64,000 nt of DNA from Isoptericola sp. AK164 (GCF_029643425.1 NZ_CP119106.1:3472001-3536000); one strand, 5' to 3'. Positions 17,317 to 26,898 are shown, counted from the stretch's first letter. Program-made: numbers and translations. Notes: a model not told the origin generated them from the letters alone.

Positions 17317-19281
17317 TCACCAGACGCGGACGCGGGACAGGCCGGCGTCGACCGTGGCGAGCGGTCCGACGGGGTAGCCCGCACCGGCCTCCTTCTCCCG
17401 GCCCAGCAGGTCGGTCCCCACCACCAGCGGCGTCCCGTCGGGCTCCTCGAAGTCCGCGTCGACGTACCGCACGCGCGGCAGGTCGGCCGCCGTGACCAGG
17501 CCGACGTGCGCGGCCACGAGCGCCTCCGGCAGGTTCGTCTCGAGCACGACCTGGTCGCCCTGGTCGACGACGGCGCACGTCACGGCGTCGTCCAGCACCA
17601 GGGCGTCCTTCTCCTGCTCGTACGGCGCCGCACCGCCGGCGTAGGCGTTGTGGTGCACGTACGCGGGCTGACGCAGGCCGTGGAACCGCTCGTGGTCGCC
17701 CTTGGACTGGTCCATGCCGCCGAGGTACTCCTCGAGGCTCGCCGGGCAGCCGTCGTAGCCGTGCGTGCCGTAGGTCGTGAGCCGGTGGCCCTTGCTGCCC
17801 GGGGCGAACGCGCGGTCGGCGTCACCGCCGAGGAACAGGTTGCCGACGTAGCGGTCGTCGCCGCCGCAGACCACGGCGAACCCCGCGACCTCGGTGCTGT
17901 GCGGCCGGTGGTACGGCGTGGCACGGTCCATGACCTGCTCCAGGCGCACCGCGCCCGCGACGAGGTTGTTGACGTACGCGCCGCCCTGGCTGAACACCTC
18001 CAGCGCGACCGGCGAGGCGAAGACGTTGTGGTCCACGACGTAGGGACCGTGGCTGACCTCGACGAACAGGTCGCGCGTGTTCGCGTAGAACAGATTGCGC
18101 GCCACGCGCGTGCCCTGCGTCTGCCAGTCCAGCCACACCCCGAGGGTGCAGTCGTGGATGCGGTTGTGCACGACCTGCACGTCGACGGCGGCGTGCAGCT
18201 TGATGCCGCCGATCTCGTAGCCGTAGAACTCGCGCTTCGTCGCGATGTGGTGGATGTGGTTGTCCTCGATCGTCGAGAACACCGCGCCCAGGTGGCCGAC
18301 CACGCCGTTCTGCCCGCAGTCGAAGATCGTGTTGCGGCGCACCACGTGGGAGCCGACGCGCTCGCGGTCCCACCCGATCTGGCGGGCCGCGAACACCGAC
18401 TCGAGCTGGTACTGGTAGCCGGGCTTGTCGCCGCGCTCGGTGGCGTAGTTGTGGCCCGTCGAGATCTCCTTGCCCAGCGACACGGCCGAGCACTTGGCGT
18501 CGTGGATGACGTTGTCCTCGATGACCCAGCCCTTGGCCCAGTTGGGCCCGATCAGGCCGGGCTGGTCGGCGGTCGGCGGGGTCCACGGGGTCGCGGCCTG
18601 GGCGAGCTCGAACCCGCGCACGGTGATGTAGTCGAGGTGGTGCTCGGTCGGGTAGAAGACGGCCGGGCGCACGTTGATCTCGACCAGCGCGCCGGTCGGG
18701 TCGGTCCCCAGGAAGTTCGCCCAGATGGTCGTCGTGTCCTCGCCGACCTCCGCGTACCAGACGGCGCGGGTCCACTCCGGGTCCTCGACGGGCTCGGTGG
18801 TGCCGGTCCAGCCGTCCACGGCCTCGGTGCGCGCCACCGGGGCGGACACGGTGGCGCGGTCGTGCACCTCGTACATGCTCCGCCCGTCGAGGTAGACCTC
18901 GCCGAGGTGCTGCCGCTCCCCGGTCGCCGGCGGGACGAGCCAGTCGCCGTCGACGGTCTCGACGAACGGGTTGCGGTCCCCGAACAGGCTGTTCGGCACC
19001 TCGGCGCGCCAGACGTCACCGTCCTCGCGGTGCCAGGCGGTCACCGGCTCGGACCCCTTGATCACCACGTGCTCGCCGTCGGCGGCCTCGTAGGTGATGC
19101 GGCGCAGGTCGCTGAGCCCGCCGCGGGCCGGCCGGACCCACTCGCGGTACTCGCCGCCGTGGACGCGGACGGTGTCGCCGGGCCGGGCGAGCGCCGCGGC
19201 GCGGTTGATGGTGCGCAGGGGTGCGCCCGCGGATCCGTCGGCGGTGTCGGACCCGGTCGTGGCGACGTGGTGGATGGTCAT
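17317..19281 (-). CDS. GH120 beta-xylosidase (right-handed beta-helix)
   Basis: 654 residues, close to the known GH120 enzymes (about 640). The start TIHHVATTGSDTADGSAGAPLRTINRAAALARPGDTVRV is a beta-helix opening; repeated N-x-I/V-H turns follow (NVIHDAKCSAVSLG, NHIHHIATK, NRIHDCTLGVWLD). The putative nucleophile and acid/base are Asp385 (GVWLDW) and Glu408 (DLFVEVSHG), spaced 23 residues, the same spacing I recall for Asp382/Glu405 of XylC. A second beta domain interrupts the helix at about 85-190. No signal peptide, so it hydrolyses imported xylo-oligosaccharides. Last gene of the importer operon. Confidence 0.85.
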   Translation of the reverse strand: MTIHHVATTGSDTADGSAGAPLRTINRAAALARPGDTVRVHGGEYREWVRPARGGLSDLRRITYEAADGEHVVIKGSEPVTAWHREDGDVWRAEVPNSLFGDRNPFVETVDGDWLVPPATGERQHLGEVYLDGRSMYEVHDRATVSAPVARTEAVDGWTGTTEPVEDPEWTRAVWYAEVGEDTTTIWANFLGTDPTGALVEINVRPAVFYPTEHHLDYITVRGFELAQAATPWTPPTADQPGLIGPNWAKGWVIEDNVIHDAKCSAVSLGKEISTGHNYATERGDKPGYQYQLESVFAARQIGWDRERVGSHVVRRNTIFDCGQNGVVGHLGAVFSTIEDNHIHHIATKREFYGYEIGGIKLHAAVDVQVVHNRIHDCTLGVWLDWQTQGTRVARNLFYANTRDLFVEVSHGPYVVDHNVFASPVALEVFSQGGAYVNNLVAGAVRLEQVMDRATPYHRPHSTEVAGFAVVCGGDDRYVGNLFLGGDADRAFAPGSKGHRLTTYGTHGYDGCPASLEEYLGGMDQSKGDHERFHGLRQPAYVHHNAYAGGAAPYEQEKDALVLDDAVTCAVVDQGDQVVLETNLPEALVAAHVGLVTAADLPRVRYVDADFEEPDGTPLVVGTDLLGREKEAGAGYPVGPLATVDAGLSRVRVW

Positions 19282-19329
19282 CGTGATGACGCCTTTCGGT
19301 GCAGGGGTGCGAAGGTCGGGACGGTCGGA

Positions 19330-20163
19330 CTACTTGCCGAACCCGGCCGTCAGCCCGGAGACGAGCTGGCGGCGGCCGACGGCGTAGGCGGCCAGGATGG
19401 GGAGCACGGACAGGACGACGGCGGCCAGGACGGCCGGCACGTTCACGGAGAACTCGCCCTGGAAGGCCCACAGGGACAGGGGCAGCACGCGGGTCTCGGC
19501 GCTCTGGGTCAGGACCAGGGGGAACAGGAACCCGTTCCAGATCATCAGGCCGTCGTAGATGCCCACGGTGACGATGGCCGGGCGCGTCAGGGGCAGCGCC
19601 AGGCTCCACAGCGTGCGCCACTCCCCCGCGCCGTCGACCCGCATGGACTCGAACAGCTCGCCGGGCACGTCGCGCAGGAAGTTGGTCAGGATGAGGACCG
19701 ACAGCGGGATCGCGAAGGCGATGGAGGGCAGGATCAGCGCGAGCAGGGTGTCGTAGAGCCCGAGCTGCACGATGAGGTAGTAGACGGGGATGATCGTCGC
19801 CTGGATCGGGATGGCGATCCCCAGCAGGAACACCTGGAAGAGCCGCGAGGTCGAGCGCCGGACGGAGCGCACCACGACGTAGGACGCCATGAGCGAGACC
19901 GCGAGGATGACGACCACCGAGGTCCCGGTGACGATCACCGAGTTGGCGAAGTACCGCAGGAAGTCGTTCTCGAGCACCTGTCGGTAGGCGTCGATCGTGG
20001 GCGCGGACGGCCACGACAGGGGGTTCTCGGTGTAGTAGTCGGCCTGCGGACGCAGGCTGGTGACCACGATGTAGTAGATCGGCACGATCACGACGAGGAG
20101 CCACAGCCACCCCCCGAGCCCGCCGAGGACGTTCGGGGTGGTGCGGGTGCTGCGCGCGGTCAT
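19330..20163 (-). CDS. carbohydrate ABC transporter permease, MalG type
   Basis: 277 residues, six membrane helices; EAA-type loop ELFESMRVDGAGEWRTLWSLALPL. Its start overlaps the partner permease stop. Belongs to the operon binding protein, permease, permease, GH120, most likely a xylo-oligosaccharide importer. No ATPase gene is present locally. Confidence 0.9.
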   Translation of the reverse strand: MTARSTRTTPNVLGGLGGWLWLLVVIVPIYYIVVTSLRPQADYYTENPLSWPSAPTIDAYRQVLENDFLRYFANSVIVTGTSVVVILAVSLMASYVVVRSVRRSTSRLFQVFLLGIAIPIQATIIPVYYLIVQLGLYDTLLALILPSIAFAIPLSVLILTNFLRDVPGELFESMRVDGAGEWRTLWSLALPLTRPAIVTVGIYDGLMIWNGFLFPLVLTQSAETRVLPLSLWAFQGEFSVNVPAVLAAVVLSVLPILAAYAVGRRQLVSGLTAGFGK

Positions 20164-21098
20164 CAGACTCCCTCCTGCTGCGACTCCATGCGGTTCGCGC
20201 CCGAGAGCCGGTTGAGGGCGAGCGAGACCAGCAGCCCGACGACGACGAGCAGGACGGCGATGACGCTCGCCTTGCCCATGTCGTAGGAGCGGAATCCGGT
20301 GAGGTACATGTCCAGCGGCAGGACGCGGGTCGCGTTGCCCGGGCCGCCGCCGGTGAGGACGAAGATCAGGTCGAAGTACGTCAGCGAGCCCACGATCATC
20401 AGCGTCGAGGACGTGACCATCGTGTACTTCAGCTGGGGGACGGTGATGCGGAAGAACTGCTGCACGCGGCCGGCGCCGTCGAGCAGGGCGGCCTCGTACA
20501 TCGAGGCCGGGATCTGCCGGACGCCGGACTGGTAGAGCAGCGAGTGCAGCGGGATGAAGCTCCAGCCGATGACGAAGATCACCAGCCACATCGCCAGGTC
20601 GGGGTCGCCGATCCAGTCCTGCGCGAGCCACTCGGCCCCCAGTGCGGCGCCGAGCCCGAAGTTGGGGTCCAGCAGCGCGGTGAAGGCGATGGCCACCGCC
20701 GCGGCCGAGAAGAGCAGCGGCAGGAAGAACAGCACGGACAGCACGGCGCGGTAGCGCTGGCGGCCCGCCATGAAGACGCCGAGCAGCAGCGAGACGGGCG
20801 CCTGGAAGAGCCAGGTCCCGACCGTCAGCACGACGGTCAGCCACATCGCGTTCTGCGTGACCGGGTCGGTCAGCGTGCGGCCCCAGTTGTCGAGCCCGGC
20901 CCACGTCGGGGTGCCGAGGCCGTCCCAGCTCATGAAGGACAGCACCACGACACCGATCAGCGGGACGAACGCGAACAGGCCGAAGAAGGCCAGGGCCGGG
21001 CCCGCCATCCACAGGCTGGGGCCCGCCGCCCGGCCCCGGGGGGCCCGCCGCGCGGGGCGGGCCTCCCGGGTCACGTCGGTGGTGGCGGGGGCAGTCAC
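20163..21098 (-). CDS. carbohydrate ABC transporter permease, MalF type
   Basis: 311 residues. A cytoplasmic Arg/Ala-rich N-terminus of about 28 residues precedes six membrane helices. EAA loop: SMYEAALLDGAGRVQQFFRITVPQL. The start overlaps the binding-protein stop. Partner of the downstream MalG-type permease. Confidence 0.9.
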   Translation of the reverse strand: MTAPATTDVTREARPARRAPRGRAAGPSLWMAGPALAFFGLFAFVPLIGVVVLSFMSWDGLGTPTWAGLDNWGRTLTDPVTQNAMWLTVVLTVGTWLFQAPVSLLLGVFMAGRQRYRAVLSVLFFLPLLFSAAAVAIAFTALLDPNFGLGAALGAEWLAQDWIGDPDLAMWLVIFVIGWSFIPLHSLLYQSGVRQIPASMYEAALLDGAGRVQQFFRITVPQLKYTMVTSSTLMIVGSLTYFDLIFVLTGGGPGNATRVLPLDMYLTGFRSYDMGKASVIAVLLVVVGLLVSLALNRLSGANRMESQQEGV

Positions 21099-22396
21099 AG
21101 CGTCGCGTCCATCGTCTCGCTGAACTGCTGCGGGTCGATCTGCCCCAGGAACACCTGGCTGAGGTTGTCCAGCAGGGCCTGCGCCTGGTCGGCCGGCAGC
21201 GCCTGGTCCCAGGAGAGCTGGAAGTGCGGGGCGTCGCGGACCATGCCGTAGACGAACTCCAGGTACTCGGGGTTCTCCTGCTCCGCGATCCGGTCCTCGA
21301 GGCCCGTCAGCGGGGGCACGGTGCCGATCGCCAGCAGCTCGTCGACCGCCTCGTCGGACAGCACCTGGGTGCTGATGTACTCCTTGGCGGTCTCCTGCGC
21401 CTCGGGAGAGGCCGAGGCCGAGACGGACCAGAAGTTGGACGGGTTGCCCACGATGTTCGTCGGGTCGCCGGCGCCGCCGTCGACCGCGGGGAAGGTGGTG
21501 TAGCCGAGGCCTCCGGACTCGACCAGCTCGGGCGACGACTCGAGGAAGTTGGGGTAGACCCAGCTGCCCTGCAGCACGAAGGCGGCCTTGCCGGTCTGCA
21601 CGAGCGCGATGTCAGCGTTCTGGTCGGCGTTGACCGAGCCGAACGCGTCCCCGAAGGCGCCCGCGTCGACGAGCTCCTGGATGCGCGTGGTCGCCTCGAC
21701 GATCGCCGGGTCCGACCACGCACCCTCCTCGCCGTCGAGCACGGCCTGGAAGACCTCGGGTCCGCCGATGCGGTCGGTGAGGTACTGGATCCACATCAGC
21801 TCGGGCCAGACGCTCTGTCCGGCCAGGGCGACGGGGATGACGTCGGCCTCCTGGAGCGCGGCCGCGGCGTCGAGCAGCTCGTCGTAGGTGGTGGGGACCT
21901 CGACGCCCGCGGCGTCCAGGACCTCCTGGTTGTAGTACAGGACGACCGGCTGGCTCTGCGTGTTCGGCACCGCGTAGGTCGTGCCGTCGATCTGTCCGTT
22001 GGCGGCCACGGACGGGATGACCCGGTCCAGGAGGTCCTGCGTGCCGTCGGAGATGTCGACGACGTTGCCGTTCTCGGCGTAGTCGGCGAGCGTCCCGCCG
22101 GCCCAGGAGTAGACCAGCGTCGGGGCGTTGCCGGACCCGACGGCGGTACGGATCTTCTCCTTGTAGGCGTCGTTGGCGAACCAGTCGACGGCGATCTCCC
22201 GCTCGGGGTTCTCGGCGTTCCAGTCCTCGAAGGACGCGCGGAACATGTCCTCGCTCCCCCCGGTCAGCGCCCACGCGCTGGCACCGTCGCTCGACGCGCC
22301 GCCCGGCTGGTTGCCCCCGCCGCACGCGGCCAGCGTCGCGGCGACCGCCACCGCGGTCGCGATGGCGCCGGTGCGTCGTGCTGTCCTCAGCTTCAT
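21095..22396 (-). CDS. sugar-binding lipoprotein, probable xylo-oligosaccharide importer
   Basis: 433 residues. Signal peptide with lipobox LAAC (Cys25) followed by a Gly/Ser linker. Family-1 features: FEDWNAENPEREIAVDWF, IDGTTYAVPNTQSQPVVLYYNQ and a Trp-rich late lobe (NPSNFWSVSAS). The ATG at 22396 has an AGAGGA site; a longer frame upstream crosses the operators and was rejected. First gene of the operon controlled by the divergent LacI regulator. Confidence 0.9.
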   Translation of the reverse strand: MKLRTARRTGAIATAVAVAATLAACGGGNQPGGASSDGASAWALTGGSEDMFRASFEDWNAENPEREIAVDWFANDAYKEKIRTAVGSGNAPTLVYSWAGGTLADYAENGNVVDISDGTQDLLDRVIPSVAANGQIDGTTYAVPNTQSQPVVLYYNQEVLDAAGVEVPTTYDELLDAAAALQEADVIPVALAGQSVWPELMWIQYLTDRIGGPEVFQAVLDGEEGAWSDPAIVEATTRIQELVDAGAFGDAFGSVNADQNADIALVQTGKAAFVLQGSWVYPNFLESSPELVESGGLGYTTFPAVDGGAGDPTNIVGNPSNFWSVSASASPEAQETAKEYISTQVLSDEAVDELLAIGTVPPLTGLEDRIAEQENPEYLEFVYGMVRDAPHFQLSWDQALPADQAQALLDNLSQVFLGQIDPQQFSETMDATL

Positions 22397-22437
22397 TGCT
22401 CGGTCCTCTCGGTCGGCGACCGTCGTGGTCGCTGCTC

Positions 22438-22458
22438 GAAACAGTTTCATTCTGTTTC
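22438..22458. promoter_or_regulatory. LacI operator for the GH120/ABC operon
   Basis: Perfect odd palindrome GAAACAGTTTC (22438-22448), followed 3 bp later by an extra half-site CTGTTTC (22452-22458). It lies about 42 bp upstream of the binding-protein start on the minus strand, where it would block transcription. Confidence 0.75.
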
Positions 22459-22535
22459 GTGAACGAGTAGACGCTAGGCAGGGCGATCGGCGGATGTCAA
22501 CGGAGAAATTGCGGATGAATGGGGCACTGCACGTC

Positions 22536-22546
22536 GAAACAGTTTC
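22536..22546. promoter_or_regulatory. LacI operator in front of the lacI-type gene
   Basis: A second identical copy of GAAACAGTTTC, 38 bp upstream of the regulator's ATG and about 98 bp from the first copy. It suggests autoregulation and possible looping between the two sites. Confidence 0.75.
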
Positions 22547-22583
22547 TGATCTATGCTGGCTACGCACCGGCCGAAGGAGGACC

Positions 22584-23618
22584 ATGACCGCGACGGGACC
22601 ACCCCGCGCCACGCTGGCGCACGTCGCGCGCCTGGCCGGGGTCTCGAAGGCCACGGCGTCCAAGGTGCTCAACCGACGTCCCGACGTGTCCGCGCGCACC
22701 CGCGAACGGGTCGAGCAGGTGATCGACGAGCTCGGCTACGTCCCGAGCACCGGACCGCGCGGGGGCGACACCCTGGAGAAGGTCAACGTCGTCTTCGACA
22801 CGCTCGTCAACGTGTACTCGATGCAGGTCCTCGACGGCATCATCACCGCCGCCGACGCGCACGGGGTCGAGGTCCTGGTCGACAAGCTCGACCCGGACCC
22901 CGAGGGCGACGGCCCGCTGTCGGCGACGTGGATCCGACGGCTCGGGGCCCGCGGCCGCACGGGCGTGATCGTCGTGACCTCCGAGCTCACGGCCTCCCAA
23001 CGCACGCTGATGCGTCGCCTGGGACTGAGCATCGTCGTGATCGACCCCCTCAACCCGCTCGACGACGACGTGGCCTCCGTGGGCGCCACGAACTTCACCG
23101 GAGGGGTGCAGGCCACCCAGCACCTGCTCGACCTGGGCCACCGCCGGATCGGGTTCGCCGGCGGCCTGCCGGCGTCCATGGCGTCCCGCGAGCGCCTGCA
23201 GGGGTTCCTCAGCGCCATGAGCTCGGCCGGCGCGCCGGTCGACCCGGACCTCGTGCTCGAGCAGGGCTTCACCTTCACCGCCGGGCTGGAGATGACCCGC
23301 CGCATGATGGCGAGCCCCGACCCGCCCACCGCCGTCTTCGCCGGCAGCGACGCGTCCGCCCTCGGCGTGCTGGAGGCGGCGCGCCAGCGCGGGCTGCGCA
23401 TCCCCGAGGACCTGTCCGTCGTGGGGTTCGACGACACGTACGCCGCCGTGTCGACGGCGCCGCCGCTGACGACCGTGCGCCAGCCGATCATCGACATGGG
23501 CCGGGTGGCCCTGCGCACCCTGCTGCAGCAGGCGCGGGGGGAGCAGGCCGACTCCCACCACGTCCAGCTCTCGACCCAGCTCGTGGTGCGGGAGTCGACG
23601 GCGCCCGCCGTGCCCTGA
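22584..23618 (+). CDS. LacI-family regulator of the GH120/ABC operon
   Basis: 344 residues. HTH with hinge: TLAHVARLAGVSKATASKVLNRRPDVSARTRERV. The periplasmic-binding-protein-like sensor domain follows (VNVVFDTLVNVYSMQVLDGI ... VVGFDDTYAAVSTAPPLTTVRQP). A GAAGGAGG ribosome-binding site precedes the ATG. The motif GAAACAGTTTC flanks both divergent promoters, resembling sites of xylose/xylobiose-responsive LacI repressors such as BxlR in actinobacteria. A xylo-oligosaccharide effector is inferred from GH120. Confidence 0.9.
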   Translation: MTATGPPRATLAHVARLAGVSKATASKVLNRRPDVSARTRERVEQVIDELGYVPSTGPRGGDTLEKVNVVFDTLVNVYSMQVLDGIITAADAHGVEVLVDKLDPDPEGDGPLSATWIRRLGARGRTGVIVVTSELTASQRTLMRRLGLSIVVIDPLNPLDDDVASVGATNFTGGVQATQHLLDLGHRRIGFAGGLPASMASRERLQGFLSAMSSAGAPVDPDLVLEQGFTFTAGLEMTRRMMASPDPPTAVFAGSDASALGVLEAARQRGLRIPEDLSVVGFDDTYAAVSTAPPLTTVRQPIIDMGRVALRTLLQQARGEQADSHHVQLSTQLVVRESTAPAVP

Positions 23619-23623
23619 TCGCG

Positions 23624-24589
23624 TCAGGCGTCGCCGAGGCTCGCGACGGTCTTGCCGTCGACGTGCTCGCCCGCGGCCAGCGCCGCGAGCGTCGCGGGCA
23701 GGTCCGTGAAGGCGGTGTGCCGCCCCACGACCGGCGCGACCCGCCCCTGCGAGACCGCGTCCGACAGGTCCCGTGTCACGCCCTCCAAGAGGCCCCCGAT
23801 GACCTCGACCGGGGTGAACCCAAAGGACACGGACTGCAGCACGGCACCGCTGCGCGCGAGCGCGAAGAGGTCGATCTCGGCCGTCGGTCCGGCCAGCCGG
23901 CCCACGCTGACGACACGCCCGCCCGGTCGGACGGCGGCGATCGCGTCGTCGAGGACGGCACCGCCGACGTGGTCCAGGACGACGTCGGCGCCCGTGCCGC
24001 CGGTCAGCTCGCGCACGCGGGCCACCAGGTCCTCCGTCCCCGTCACGACGACGTCGTGGGCACCGACGCCCTCCAGCAGCGGACGCCGCTCCTCGCTCCG
24101 GGTCGTGGCGATGACGCGGCCGGCGCCGAGCTCGGTGGCGACCTGGACGCCCACCAGCCCGATCGCCGACGTCGCGGCGGTGAGCAGCACGGTGTCGCCT
24201 GCGGACAGCGGCGCACGCCGCAGGGCCCCGTACTCGGTGAGCAGCGCGGTGGGCAGACCGGCGGCCACGTCGGAGGGCACGCCGTCGGGCACCGGCATGA
24301 CGTGGCGGTGGTGGACCGCGACGTACTCGGCGAAGGCGCCCGGGCCCACGCCCATGACGGCCGTACCCACGGCCGCCGGGTCGACGGCCGAGCCCGCGGC
24401 GACCACCTCGCCGCTGAACTCGAACCCGGGGATCCGCACGTCGGCGGCCTCGGTGACGTCGGCGTTGTTCACGGCCACGGCCCGGGTGCGCACCAGGACC
24501 TGGTCGTCGGCGGGTGCGGGGACGGGGACCCGGACGAGCTCCGGTCGCACCGCACCGGGCGTGGTCTGCAGGGCGGTCATCGTGGTCAT
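23624..24589 (-). CDS. zinc-independent MDR oxidoreductase (NADPH:quinone reductase-like)
   Basis: 321 residues. The substrate domain opens ALQTTPGAVRPELVRVPVPAPADDQVLVRTRAVAVNNADV; the cofactor motif is LTAATSAIGLVGVQVATELG, with an arginine after the second strand (ATTRSEERR) that favours NADPH. No structural or catalytic zinc cysteines. Stands alone between the LacI gene and divergent PAP2 genes; physiological substrate unknown. Confidence 0.82.
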   Translation of the reverse strand: MTTMTALQTTPGAVRPELVRVPVPAPADDQVLVRTRAVAVNNADVTEAADVRIPGFEFSGEVVAAGSAVDPAAVGTAVMGVGPGAFAEYVAVHHRHVMPVPDGVPSDVAAGLPTALLTEYGALRRAPLSAGDTVLLTAATSAIGLVGVQVATELGAGRVIATTRSEERRPLLEGVGAHDVVVTGTEDLVARVRELTGGTGADVVLDHVGGAVLDDAIAAVRPGGRVVSVGRLAGPTAEIDLFALARSGAVLQSVSFGFTPVEVIGGLLEGVTRDLSDAVSQGRVAPVVGRHTAFTDLPATLAALAAGEHVDGKTVASLGDA

Positions 24590-24748
24590 GCTGGCTCCGT
24601 TCTCGTGCTGGCCCTCACGACGCTACGTCGCCCCGGCCGACCGTGGGGTGCTGCGTCAGGGCACCCCACGGCGGGCCGGTCCCGCGGGCCGTCGGGCGCT
24701 CTCCAGCTCCGAGGAGCGCTGCGACGACACCCGGGTTAGCCTCGCCGG

Positions 24749-25429
24749 ATGTCTCGACGATCGCCCCGGTCCCGCGCGCTGCTGCGCGCCGGCGCCTTCG
24801 CCGTCGCCGGCTTCGTCCCCATGCTGGTCCTGGCCTGGTTCGTCCGGTCGAGCGCCGCCGTGCAGGACGCCGACCAGTCGGTGGTCGACGCCGCGACCGC
24901 GGTCACGCTCGACCACCCTTGGTTGCAGGACTTCTTCGTGGTCTGGTCGGCCGTCACGCAGCCCGGCTGGGTCGTGCTCGCCGGCGCACTGCTCGCGCTG
25001 TGGATGTGGCGACGCCGCGGCTACCCCGGGCGCGCCCTGTGGGCCGTGGGCACGCTGCTCGTCTCGTGGGGGCTGGCGAACCTGGCCAAGCTGGCCGTCG
25101 GACGGGTGCGGCCGGAGATCGACGAGGTGATCCTCAGCGCCCCAGGGCTCAGCTTCCCGTCCGGGCACGCGACGTCGTCGACGACGGCCGCCGTGACGCT
25201 CACCCTGCTCGTCTGGCCCGTCCTCGGCCGCACCGGACGCGTCGTCGTCCCCCTCGCCGCGACGACGTTCGCGCTGATCACCGCCGCCGACCGGATCTTC
25301 CTCGGGGTGCACTTCCCCTCCGACGTCCTCGGCGGCATCCTCCTGGGCGTCACCATCTCCGGCGCCTCCTACCTCGGTTACCGCGGGTGGTCACCCACGA
25401 CCCGCACGACAGATGCGGAGCATCGATGA
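24749..25429 (+). CDS. PAP2-family membrane phosphatase
   Basis: 226 residues, about five or six membrane helices. The three phosphatase motifs are intact: KLAVGRVRP (KX6RP), FPSGHATSS (PSGH) and DRIFLGVHFPSDV (RX5HX3D). Likely hydrolyses a lipid phosphate such as undecaprenyl pyrophosphate or phosphatidate at the outer face. Overlaps a second PAP2 gene by ATGA. Confidence 0.88.
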   Translation: MSRRSPRSRALLRAGAFAVAGFVPMLVLAWFVRSSAAVQDADQSVVDAATAVTLDHPWLQDFFVVWSAVTQPGWVVLAGALLALWMWRRRGYPGRALWAVGTLLVSWGLANLAKLAVGRVRPEIDEVILSAPGLSFPSGHATSSTTAAVTLTLLVWPVLGRTGRVVVPLAATTFALITAADRIFLGVHFPSDVLGGILLGVTISGASYLGYRGWSPTTRTTDAEHR

Positions 25430-26130
25430 ACACGTTCGTCCACCGTTACGAGCTCGACACGAGCAGACCGACGGGCAAGTCCGCGGCCCGGGACGCCGCG
25501 ACACGGGCGCTGCTGCCCGCCCTGGGCGGCTGGCTCGTGCTGATTGGCGTGGGCTTCCTCGTCGTCGGGCCCCTGGACGACTACCCGGAGGGCAACGCGG
25601 TCGAGGAGTGGTTCGCCGCGCACCGGACCCCCACGATGAACACGGTCTCGGAGTGGGTCGGTCGCTTCGGCATGACCGAGGTGGTCATCGGCGTGACGGC
25701 ACTGACCGTCGCGATCCTGTGGTGGCGCACCCGCCAGTGGTGGTTCGCCGTCGTGCCGGCGCTGGCCGTCTCCCTGCAGTCGCTGCTGTTCATCACGAGC
25801 TCGGCCCTGGTGGGTCGCGAGCGCCCCGACGTCGAGAAGCTCGACGACGCGCCGCCGACGTCGAGCTTCCCGAGCGGGCACACCGGGGCCTCCACGGCGC
25901 TGTGGCTGACCATGGCGATGCTCGCCCAGCGCATCGAGAACCCGGCGCTGCGCCGGGTGGTCACCGTGGTCTGCGTGACGATCCCGTTCCTCGTCGGCCT
26001 CTCGCGGATCTACCGCGGCATGCACGGCCCGCTGGACGTCGTGTTCGGCCTGCTCAACGGTCTGCTGTGCGTGGTCGTGGCCTGGTGGTACCTGCGGCGG
26101 GACACGTCCGCCGGCACGGCGCGGCGCTGA
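25426..26130 (+). CDS. PAP2-family membrane protein with altered motif 1
   Basis: 234 residues, about six membrane helices. Motifs 2 and 3 are intact (FPSGHTGAS; SRIYRGMHGPLDV). In motif 1 the usual lysine of KX6RP is replaced by serine (SALVGRERP), while the later Arg-Pro remains. The start overlaps the upstream PAP2 stop, so the two are made together. It may be a weaker phosphatase or bind a different headgroup. The codon usage matches its neighbours. Confidence 0.85.
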   Translation: MNTFVHRYELDTSRPTGKSAARDAATRALLPALGGWLVLIGVGFLVVGPLDDYPEGNAVEEWFAAHRTPTMNTVSEWVGRFGMTEVVIGVTALTVAILWWRTRQWWFAVVPALAVSLQSLLFITSSALVGRERPDVEKLDDAPPTSSFPSGHTGASTALWLTMAMLAQRIENPALRRVVTVVCVTIPFLVGLSRIYRGMHGPLDVVFGLLNGLLCVVVAWWYLRRDTSAGTARR

Positions 26131-26133
26131 GCC

Positions 26134-26826
26134 TCAGAGCTGCTGGCGGACGCCGGCCGACCGCGCGACGCCCTCGACCTGCTCCTCGAGGTCGTCGCGC
26201 AGGGGCTTGAGGCCGGCGCCGCGGCGCAGCACCGGGAGACGGACCGGGTGGTCGACCTCCTCGAGCACGAACCCGAGGGCGGCGTACAGCGCCATCGCGG
26301 CCAGGACCAGGCCGAGGACGCCGGCGGTCGTCTCCCAGCCGCCGGACCCGGTGAACTCCGCGACGTCGGTCACCGCGAACCGCACGCCGGAGCCGATCAT
26401 GACGGCGGCCGCGACGATCTTGCCGCCCGCCGCCAGGGCCGGGACCACCATCGCGAGCGCCGCCGTCAGGAGCAGGACGCCGAGCGCGGGGCTCGACGTC
26501 CCCGGCGGGGAAGTCAGCGTCGACACGGCCAGCATCGCCCACACCCCCGACACCACGGCCATGCCGGTACCCGCGATGGGGTCGCGGGCGCCGAACCCGA
26601 TGATCGCGGCCAGCAGCTGCAGCGGGACGGTGAGCACGAGGACGGCGAGCGCCACCGTGCTCTCCTCGGCGGTGCTGAGGATCCCGAGCTGCAGGCAGCT
26701 GAACCCGACGGTGGCCACCGCGAGGGACATGAAGCCCAGCGGCAGCGGGTTGCCCGTCGGCCGGAGCACGATCCGGGTGATCTCGAGCTGCTCGCTGCGC
26801 GGTCGCGCGTCGGTTCCTTCAGTCAT
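26134..26826 (-). CDS. GPR1/FUN34/YaaH-like membrane protein
   Basis: 230 residues, about six membrane helices. The segment NPLPLGFMSLAVATVGFSCLQLGI resembles the first-helix NPAPLG signature of the acetate/succinate uptake family (SatP/YaaH). The C-terminal tail is charged and cytoplasmic. The ATG at 26826 was chosen because the upstream extension is a shadow frame. Assignment to acetate transport is tentative. Confidence 0.6.
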   Translation of the reverse strand: MTEGTDARPRSEQLEITRIVLRPTGNPLPLGFMSLAVATVGFSCLQLGILSTAEESTVALAVLVLTVPLQLLAAIIGFGARDPIAGTGMAVVSGVWAMLAVSTLTSPPGTSSPALGVLLLTAALAMVVPALAAGGKIVAAAVMIGSGVRFAVTDVAEFTGSGGWETTAGVLGLVLAAMALYAALGFVLEEVDHPVRLPVLRRGAGLKPLRDDLEEQVEGVARSAGVRQQL

Positions 26827-26898
26827 CGCCCCACACAACACGACGGCCCGGGTGTCCACAACAGGGGGCGACGTCGCGGGACGTCGCCGTCGTTGCGC

